From positions 372,001 through 436,000 of the forward strand of contig CAVTTP010000003.1 in assembly GCA_963737705.1 (NCBI GenBank): 64,000 bases of DNA. The letters are read 5' to 3'. Numbering within the stretch: the first letter of the stretch is position 1; every line of letters begins with the position of its first letter. Origin of the DNA: PALSA-607 sp963737705 (GTDB lineage Bacteria; Actinomycetota; Actinomycetes; Acidothermales; Acidothermaceae). This document shows positions 17,245 through 23,906 of the stretch, piece by piece. The notes below the pieces were generated by a model that saw only the letters and a program-made list of their open reading frames with translations, did no database searches and was not told the DNA's origin. Position numbers and translations under genes: made by a program.

Positions 17245-18381
17245 ATGGCGATATGGCGAGGTAAGAACCGGTTGCCGGCCCTGGTCGGCGTCATGGCATT
17301 GATGGCCTTCGCGGCCGGCTGCAGTTCGAGCAGCAAGAACGCGTCGTCGAGCCCCCCGACCCCTGCCGTTAGCGCGGGCACCTCATCCGCGTCGGGTCTG
17401 GGTGCGTCGTCTTCGCCCAGTGCGTCGGCTTCAGCCAGTCTGTCGTCGGCGGCCGGCGTGGTGGCGTCGCCGAGCGTCTCAGCCACCAGCTTGCCGTCGG
17501 AGGTGTTGGCGTCTATCCAGCTCGACCCAGGCTCCGCTCCCGCACCAATGACGATGGGCTACGGATCGATTTGGGTCGGCTCGCACCGCAATGACAACCT
17601 CTACCGAATCGATCCGACGACAGACCGCATCACCGCCAAGATCGACATTGGCCAGAACGCCTGCACCAACATGAGGGCGTTCGACGACCGCATCTGGATC
17701 GGATATTGCGACGACAGCACGAAGGAGGTCGTCGTGAGCGCTACGACCAACCAGGTCGTCGCGAGCCTCGCGACTGCGGCCGTGTTCGGTGATCTCGACG
17801 GTGCGGTCTGGGCGACAACTGAGGATGGCACCCAACTGCAACGTCTCGATCCCACCACCTACAAGGTGCTCGCGACCATCGATGCGCCCGGCGAAGAGGG
17901 TGTGGTGGGCGGCGGGTACGTCTGGGTCGCAGACGAAGACGCCGAGACAGGGATCTACAACGGCACGATCTCTAAGGTCGACCCGCAAACGAACAAGGTC
18001 GTCGCGACACTGCACACTCCCGAGACCTATCTCGACGTCTACATGAACTACGACGAGGCGTCGGGATCCATCTGGTTCAAGGGCGACAACGACCATTGGC
18101 TGACCGCGCTCAACACGACCACGGGCGTATCGCGCAAAATTCCGCTGGCGCCGTACTCGGCTCTCACCGACTTCAACGACGACCCGCCAACCTCGGGTCT
18201 CGGCAGCATCTGGGTGCGAACGGCCAACGACGTGGTGTCTCGGATAGATCCGCAGTCGGGCGCGATCACTGCACGGTTCCCGGCGACAGGCAACGGCGGC
18301 TGGCTGGTCGTCGGCTTCGGGTCGCTCTGGGTAGCAAACTTCGACACCGACACTGTGTGGCGCGTGCAAGTGCCGTCGTGA
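17245..18381 (+). CDS. Secreted lipoprotein with YncE/Vgb-like beta-propeller
   Basis: 378 residues. A lipoprotein signal peptide ends in the lipobox AFAAGC (Cys at about 27), followed by a Ser/Ala-rich disordered linker (about 28-88). The rest (90-378) is a propeller of about 40-residue repeats: GYGSIWVGSHRNDNLYRIDP, VWATTEDGTQLQRLDP, GYVWVADEDAETGIYNG, SIWVRTANDVVSRIDP and SLWVANFDTDTVW. The repeats closely resemble those of the divergently encoded SARP sensor domain. GAGGGAG precedes the ATG. The ligand is unknown; it may be a signal-binding partner or decoy of the sensor. Confidence 0.8.
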   Translation: MAIWRGKNRLPALVGVMALMAFAAGCSSSSKNASSSPPTPAVSAGTSSASGLGASSSPSASASASLSSAAGVVASPSVSATSLPSEVLASIQLDPGSAPAPMTMGYGSIWVGSHRNDNLYRIDPTTDRITAKIDIGQNACTNMRAFDDRIWIGYCDDSTKEVVVSATTNQVVASLATAAVFGDLDGAVWATTEDGTQLQRLDPTTYKVLATIDAPGEEGVVGGGYVWVADEDAETGIYNGTISKVDPQTNKVVATLHTPETYLDVYMNYDEASGSIWFKGDNDHWLTALNTTTGVSRKIPLAPYSALTDFNDDPPTSGLGSIWVRTANDVVSRIDPQSGAITARFPATGNGGWLVVGFGSLWVANFDTDTVWRVQVPS

Positions 18382-18396
18382 TGCTTTTGGCTGCAG

Positions 18397-21300
18397 TTAT
18401 CCGAAGTCGGCCGAGCCACCGTGTGCGCGAGGTTCGTCGCGAACTGGTCGGCGGCGAGTGCTCCAGAGCGCGAAGAGTCCGACGAACACGAGCATCGCGC
18501 CGGCGAACACGCTTAGCTCAACGTTCGCGCCGGTGAACGGCAACGACGGTGCGGTGATGGTTTCGCCGAGCACATGCGCCGTTACCGCGACCTGCACCTC
18601 GGTGCCGTTCTTGGCCATGCCTACATAGTTAAACGTCGTGGTCCCGACCCAGTTGGTCGTCCGCGTGACCACGAGCTTGCCGTCGACAACATGCACCTGC
18701 GCGCCGGTCGGCGGCTGAGTGACCGACATGATCGTGACGGCGCCGAGGCCCGAGACCGCGCTCGACGGGTCAACGGTTACCGACGTCTCCGCAGGGACGA
18801 TGGTGACGGTTACTTTCGCAGCCTCAACATGCGATCCGGGCTTCGACGGCTTTGTCGGGCCAACGATGACGACCGGCTTGAGCGGCGGAACCACAACAGG
18901 CGGAACCACAACAGGCGGGACGACGGGTGGGACGACGGGTGGTGCGGGCGGCACGAACGGCGACGTGACGTGCACGGTGAGTTGCCCGGTCGCACTACCG
19001 CCTGCGCCGTCACTCACGACGTACTGCACGACGACGTCACCGGTGAAGCCGATGCCTGGCACAACCTGCACGCCCGCTGGGGTGACGGTCACCGCCGCCG
19101 TCCCGCTGACGAGGCTTGCCGATGACAGGCTCAGCGACTGGCTCGTTGCGGGGATGTTCGGGTCGGTGTCGTTTGCGAGCACGTCGACCGTCACCGAGTT
19201 GCCGGTCAGCACCGACGCGGTGTCTGCGACGGCCACCGGGTTCGCGTCGGCAATCGTGACCGTCACCGTCGAGCTGGCCGATCCGCCGAATGCGTCAGAC
19301 ACGGCGTAGGTAAAGGTGTCGGTCCCGGCGTAGCCCGCCGCCGGAGTGTAAGTCGCGTTGCCTGACGCGTCGAGGGTCACGGTGCCGTGCGCGGCCGAGC
19401 CTGTGGAGTCGACGGTGAACGGGTGGCCGCCAGGATCGGTGACACCGGAGAGAAGCCCTACGGTTACTGGGGTATTGGTGGCTGTGGTCGCGGTTTGGCT
19501 GTTCGCGACCATGGCCGAACTGCCGACCGTGACAGTCACGCTGCCTGCTGCCGTGCCGCCGCGCGGGTCTGTGACGACGTAGGAGAACGTGTCAGTGCCG
19601 ACATATGCCGGGGCCGAGGTGTAGTGCACGACGCCACCGACGATGGCCTCCGTGCCGCCGTTAGCGCTGGTCGGGTCGACCGACAGCAGCGAAACAGTTT
19701 CGCCATCGGGATCCGTGTCGTTCGCGACGACATCGACGTTCGTGCCGATCCCGCTCAACGCTGCGAGGGTGTCGGGGTTGGCGATCGGGTTGCGATTCTG
19801 CACATCGACATTGACCGTGCCCGTCGCCGTCCCGCCGTTGCCATCGCTGATGACGTAAGTGAATGTGTCAGGCCCGGCATAGGTGGCCGACGGGGTGTAG
19901 ACGACCTTGCCCGCGAGGATTGCCGCGGTGCCATGTGCAGGTACCGAGACGGACATGAGCGTGAGCGGGTCGCTGTTCGCATCGGTGTCATTTGCCACGA
20001 CATCGACGGTGATTGGTGAGCCGGCGAGTCCGGTCGCGATCGCCGAGTCGGCGTTGGCCACCGGTGCCTGGTTGCCGACCGTCACGGTGACGGTCGCTGT
20101 CGCGGTGCCGCCGTGGCCGTCGTCGACGGTGTAGCTGAAGGAGTCGGTGCCGGCGTACGCACCGTTTGGTGTGTACACGACACCGCCGCCGCCGATGCTG
20201 ACCGCGCCATGGGTCGCCGGGCCGGCTGCGGTGACGGTGAGAGTGTCGCTGTTCGGGTCACTCGCGTGCGCGACAACGTCGACGGTGCTGGCTGTGCCGC
20301 CGGCAACGGACGTGCTGAAGTTGTTGGCGGTCGGCGGCGCGTCGGCGGTGGTGACGGTCAGCAGCGCGGTTGACGTCGTCGTACCGTCGCTCACCGTGTA
20401 CGTCATCGTGTCTGCGCCACTCCACCCCGACACGGGCGTGTAGAGGATTTTCGTGTTCGCACCTGAGCCGGTGATGACCGCGGTTCCGTGTGCCTCGCCT
20501 GTCACTGCGGTGACCGTCAGCGCGTCGCCATTCGCGTCGGTGTCGTTCGCCAGCACGTCGACAGTAGTTGCGGCGAGGTAGGGCGTTGCCGCTGTGTCAT
20601 TGACCGCTGTGGGCGGGACGTTCGGGACCGTCACCGTCACGTTGCCGACCGCCGTACCGCCGTCGCCGTCGCTGACCGTGTAGGTGAACGAGGAGCTGCC
20701 GAGCTTGAACGTGCTCGCCGGCGTGAATGTGACGGTCGTGCCGTTGGTTGTGACGGTGCCGTTTGCAGGCTGCGTCACGGCGATAACCGACAAGACTTGC
20801 CCGGACGACGGGATGTTGGGGTCAGTGTCGTTGCTTAGCACGTTGACGGTGACGGGTTGGCCTGGGGTTGTGCTTGCCGAGTCGGCGTTGGCGACCGGTA
20901 GCTGATTCGGGATCGTGACCGTCACTGTGCCGGTTGCCGTACCGCCGCGGCCGTCGTTCGCGACGTAGGTGAAGGTGTCGATGCCTACCGAGCCGGCGTT
21001 GGCCGTGTAGGTGATCGTGTTGTTGGCGTTGACGACGATGCTGCCCTTGGTGGGCGCAGTCGATCCAGCTGATGCGGTAAGCGGGTCGCCGTCCGCGTCC
21101 GTGTCGTTGGCAAGAACGGCGATCGTGGCGGTGCCGGCTGATGTTGTCGCCGAGTCGGCGCTTGCGACCGGTTTGGTGTCGACGACCGTGGAGACCGAAG
21201 CGGTGTTGTCCGTCTGGTTGCTGTCGACGTTGGTGCCCACGATTGCCGCGGTGTCGGTGGCCGGGTCGGTGGTGCCGTCGAGGATGACGGTCACGGCGAC

Positions 21301-23184
21301 TGTTGCGGCCCCACCGTTGGCGAGCGCTCCGATGGTGCAGACCACCTGGCCTGCCGGCGTGGTGCAGCTGCCGGCGCTCGGGGTGACGCCTGTTACAACG
21401 GCGCCGCTCGGGAGCGTGTCGGTGACCGTCACTCCTGGGTCGTCGTAGGGCCCGGCGTTGCTCGCGGTCAGGGTGTAGGTGACCGGGGTCGCTGCGCCCT
21501 TCACCACGCGGGTGAGGTTCGCGGTCTTGGTTATGGTGAGCGCGCTGTGGTGCCGCAGGGCCGGCGTCGTCACGGCGTTGCTTGCACCCGTGACTGCGGT
21601 ACCGGTCTGGTTGCCCTTGTAGGCGAGCGCTGCGGTGTTGGGGATCGACGTGCCATCGGCGATGTTCGCGTTGACAGTGACTTCGAAGGTGATGGTCGCG
21701 ATCGATGCACCCACAGCGACGTTGCCGCCGACCGTCGGTGTTGCGCTGGTGCCGACGTCGACAGTCAGCTGTTTGGTAGCTCCGTTGAAGTTGCCGATGT
21801 CGTCGCCGGTTGCGTCCGTGAGTGCTGTGCCGCCGCTGGTGAGCGAGCCCGCAACGTAAGTGGTTCCGGCCGGGATAGCGTCGGTTAGCACTGTGCCAAC
21901 CGACGAGTCCTGGCCACTGTTCGTGGCGTTGATCGTGTACTGCAAAGTGTCGCCGGGCTCGACGACGCCGGCCTGCGTGTTGCCTGCGCCCTTGGAAATC
22001 AGGGCGACCGACTTCGTCGCGCTGAGGTCGGGGGAGTAGAGGTTGGTCGCGAAGGTGATCACGCCGGGGTAGTAGGTCTCGCCACCCGACGCTGCTGAGG
22101 TCATTCGGATGTCGGCGCTGGTCGACCCGTTGGTCAAGAATCCGTTTACGTTGAAGGTGGCCGCGTCGAAACCGAGCTGGTTGAGGTAGTCGGGATTGCG
22201 GGTGGAGTTGTCGACGCCCAGGTCGCTGATGACCGAGGTGAAACTGTTGGCAACGGGGTGCAGGGCGTCGGTGACGTTTTGCAGGGTCGTTGTCGAGTTG
22301 CCGAGCTCGAGCTGGTCGCCGACCGACGCCGCGTCGCCTTCGTAGGAAATCGCGCCGAGCGTGGTGGTGACCGCGCCGGTGGGCGGCGTCTTGAAACCGC
22401 TCACCGGAATGTCGACGATGTTGCCGGCTCCGACCGTGCCGAAGCCACTGAAGATGGTCAGGTCGCGTGGCGGGTCGGTCGGGTTTGAGTACGCGATCGC
22501 GAGCGCCCAGCCACCCTGGATGTTGGTGCCCGTTGCCGTCTGGATGTTCGCCACTGTGTACGAGCCGTTGCCAGCTGCTTGCACGGCCGACGTGACATTC
22601 GCGTAGCCCTGGTAGTTGCCGGTGCTGCCCGACAGGAAGCTCGTGCGCGACGAGTTGATCGTCGTGTACGTGCTCGACCCTGGGACCTTCAGTTCGACCT
22701 GTCCCGCATTCGCCGGTGTCGGTGAGTTGGCCGCTGTTCCGGTGCCGAATGCGGCGCTGCTCAGCGATCCGCCGGCTGTCGTGTTGCCGCCCCACACGAG
22801 TGCGGCGAACAGAACCGAGCCGCCGCTGGGAATGTTCACTGTCGAACTCGAGGAGTCGAACGTCGTCGGGTCGCTGTCGACGTCGATGTAAGTGTCGAAG
22901 AAGGAGTTGTCGTTCTGGTTGAGCTGCGCTCTGGCTGCCGCGCACGATGTCGCGGTGTCTTGGCAGGTCAAGATCGTGTTGCCGCGAATCTGGATGCTGC
23001 CGGTCGTGTCGGCGGAGAAGACCTGATTGAACGTCGCGGTGATGCCGGCGCTGGCGGTGTCTGAGCTTGCCACGATGAAGACCCCGCTGCCGGAGGCGAC
23101 TAGGAGCAGCGCGAGGACGCGCACCATCGCGCGGCGCGCGAGGACGCGGGCCATCGTTTGGCGGGCGGGCATGCGGGCAGGCAT
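18397..23184 (-). CDS. Large LPXTG-anchored adhesin with DUF11 and eight cadherin-like (Big_9) repeats
   Basis: 1595 residues. Basic N-terminus and hydrophobic VLALLLVASGSGVFIVASS (about 23-41) form a signal peptide. Residues about 45-390 are a surface domain (FNQVFSADTTGSIQIRG onward). Two DUF11-type domains follow (about 390-545, 550-670). Then come eight tandem repeats of about 90 residues, each with an ANDTD-type calcium-binding-like block and a DTFTY/GGTATG strand. A Pro/Val stalk (VPPVVPPVVVPP) and one more Ig-like domain precede LPFTG (1548-1552), a membrane helix (SVFAGAMLVFVGLFALW) and an Arg-rich tail: a complete sortase signal. No sortase gene is in the window. No good SD precedes the start; a structured leader is listed separately. 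Internal starts at residues 5, 11 and 20 are possible. Confidence 0.85.
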   Translation of the reverse strand: MPARMPARQTMARVLARRAMVRVLALLLVASGSGVFIVASSDTASAGITATFNQVFSADTTGSIQIRGNTILTCQDTATSCAAARAQLNQNDNSFFDTYIDVDSDPTTFDSSSSTVNIPSGGSVLFAALVWGGNTTAGGSLSSAAFGTGTAANSPTPANAGQVELKVPGSSTYTTINSSRTSFLSGSTGNYQGYANVTSAVQAAGNGSYTVANIQTATGTNIQGGWALAIAYSNPTDPPRDLTIFSGFGTVGAGNIVDIPVSGFKTPPTGAVTTTLGAISYEGDAASVGDQLELGNSTTTLQNVTDALHPVANSFTSVISDLGVDNSTRNPDYLNQLGFDAATFNVNGFLTNGSTSADIRMTSAASGGETYYPGVITFATNLYSPDLSATKSVALISKGAGNTQAGVVEPGDTLQYTINATNSGQDSSVGTVLTDAIPAGTTYVAGSLTSGGTALTDATGDDIGNFNGATKQLTVDVGTSATPTVGGNVAVGASIATITFEVTVNANIADGTSIPNTAALAYKGNQTGTAVTGASNAVTTPALRHHSALTITKTANLTRVVKGAATPVTYTLTASNAGPYDDPGVTVTDTLPSGAVVTGVTPSAGSCTTPAGQVVCTIGALANGGAATVAVTVILDGTTDPATDTAAIVGTNVDSNQTDNTASVSTVVDTKPVASADSATTSAGTATIAVLANDTDADGDPLTASAGSTAPTKGSIVVNANNTITYTANAGSVGIDTFTYVANDGRGGTATGTVTVTIPNQLPVANADSASTTPGQPVTVNVLSNDTDPNIPSSGQVLSVIAVTQPANGTVTTNGTTVTFTPASTFKLGSSSFTYTVSDGDGGTAVGNVTVTVPNVPPTAVNDTAATPYLAATTVDVLANDTDANGDALTVTAVTGEAHGTAVITGSGANTKILYTPVSGWSGADTMTYTVSDGTTTSTALLTVTTADAPPTANNFSTSVAGGTASTVDVVAHASDPNSDTLTVTAAGPATHGAVSIGGGGVVYTPNGAYAGTDSFSYTVDDGHGGTATATVTVTVGNQAPVANADSAIATGLAGSPITVDVVANDTDANSDPLTLMSVSVPAHGTAAILAGKVVYTPSATYAGPDTFTYVISDGNGGTATGTVNVDVQNRNPIANPDTLAALSGIGTNVDVVANDTDPDGETVSLLSVDPTSANGGTEAIVGGVVHYTSAPAYVGTDTFSYVVTDPRGGTAAGSVTVTVGSSAMVANSQTATTATNTPVTVGLLSGVTDPGGHPFTVDSTGSAAHGTVTLDASGNATYTPAAGYAGTDTFTYAVSDAFGGSASSTVTVTIADANPVAVADTASVLTGNSVTVDVLANDTDPNIPATSQSLSLSSASLVSGTAAVTVTPAGVQVVPGIGFTGDVVVQYVVSDGAGGSATGQLTVHVTSPFVPPAPPVVPPVVPPVVVPPVVVPPLKPVVIVGPTKPSKPGSHVEAAKVTVTIVPAETSVTVDPSSAVSGLGAVTIMSVTQPPTGAQVHVVDGKLVVTRTTNWVGTTTFNYVGMAKNGTEVQVAVTAHVLGETITAPSLPFTGANVELSVFAGAMLVFVGLFALWSTRRRPVRDEPRAHGGSADFG
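18987..21190 (-). repeat. Tandem cadherin-like/Big_9 coding repeats (8 units of about 270 bp)
   Basis: Each unit encodes a VANADSA-type start, an ANDTD-type acidic loop and a TDTFTYVVSDGxGGTA-type end. Units are diverged at the DNA level, so array length should be stable, but the third to sixth share enough sequence to misassemble. Confidence 0.7.
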
Positions 23185-23252
23185 GCCGAAGTCGTCGGCA
23201 AAGTTCCCGCCTGGCCGTAGTCCTCATGGGCCATCCGCCGGGGCTTATGGCC
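23185..23252 (-). promoter_or_regulatory. Structured 5' leader of the adhesin gene
   Basis: Two perfect hairpins on the transcribed strand. GGCCAT/ATGGCC arms (23229-23252) enclose a GC-rich 12-nt loop, and GCCGA/TCGGC arms (23185-23199) abut the ATG at 23184 where an SD would be expected. The spacing suggests translation control. I could not match it to a riboswitch class by eye. Confidence 0.35.
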
Positions 23253-23322
23253 TTACGTCGTTTCAGCCAGCCATTCGGCGCACCCTTTACGGCCAAACGC
23301 CCGAAATGCACCTAGGCAGGCT

Positions 23323-23736
23323 TCAGACCACGAAGATGCAGAACGGGTGGCCCGCGAGGTCCGCGAACACGAAAAGAGGTTCGTCCGGGTCGCTGCTCCG
23401 GTCGAGCACCACGCGCGCACCGAGATTCTCCGCTCGCTTTCGCTGCCGATCCAACTCCGCAGCACTCGACACCGTGAAGTCAACGTGGAGTTGCGCAGGG
23501 ACAACGGCTGAAGGCCATGTTGACCGGGGCAGTAGATCGACCTGTTGGAACGCGAGCTTGCGCACCCCGGCACCGTCGACGAGTACGAGCCAATCTGCCG
23601 TGTCGACCGAGCCATCGGTGGGCGGTTCGTGACCGGGCCGGTATGACAGCCCGAGTAGCTGGCGGTAGAACTCTGCAAGTTCGCGCGCGTTCGTCGTGTC
23701 GAGCACGGTGTGCAGCAACTGGGGATACTCGGCCAT
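23323..23736 (-). CDS. VOC-family (glyoxalase/bleomycin-resistance fold) protein
   Basis: 137 residues from ATG 23736, chosen for GGAGGA 4 nt upstream; a longer reading to 23766 lacks an SD. Paired beta-alpha-beta-beta-beta modules are visible: LLHTVLDTTNARELAEFYRQLLGL (N-terminal) and QLHVDFTVSSAAELDRQRKR with LFVFADLAGHPFCIF (C-terminal). Single-domain VOC proteins include dioxygenases, lyases and antibiotic-binding proteins; the substrate cannot be told. It lies upstream of the adhesin on the same strand and divergent from the CWB2/RCC1 gene. Confidence 0.8.
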   Translation of the reverse strand: MAEYPQLLHTVLDTTNARELAEFYRQLLGLSYRPGHEPPTDGSVDTADWLVLVDGAGVRKLAFQQVDLLPRSTWPSAVVPAQLHVDFTVSSAAELDRQRKRAENLGARVVLDRSSDPDEPLFVFADLAGHPFCIFVV

Positions 23737-23906
23737 GACTCCTCCGGGTGACCGACGGTAAGCCACTTCAGCCTAGGGCGCGCCCTGCACTTGGGTCGGG
23801 CAGCAGTCGGATGTGCTGGAAGAAACAACCTGAACGCCAGCAGCGCACGGGTCGGCGATGTTGATACCGTCTGCACGCCGACGCGGACGCGCGCCGGCCG
23901 GACGGG

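Noticed and set aside
17479..18369. 296-residue minus-strand frame opposite the propeller lipoprotein
   Set aside because: Antisense shadow; the plus-strand gene has signal peptide, lipobox and repeats.
20822..23311. 829-residue reading frame inside the adhesin gene, same strand, other frame
   Set aside because: Arg/His/Gly/Ser-rich composition and no domain; it mirrors the repeat DNA of the real adhesin gene.
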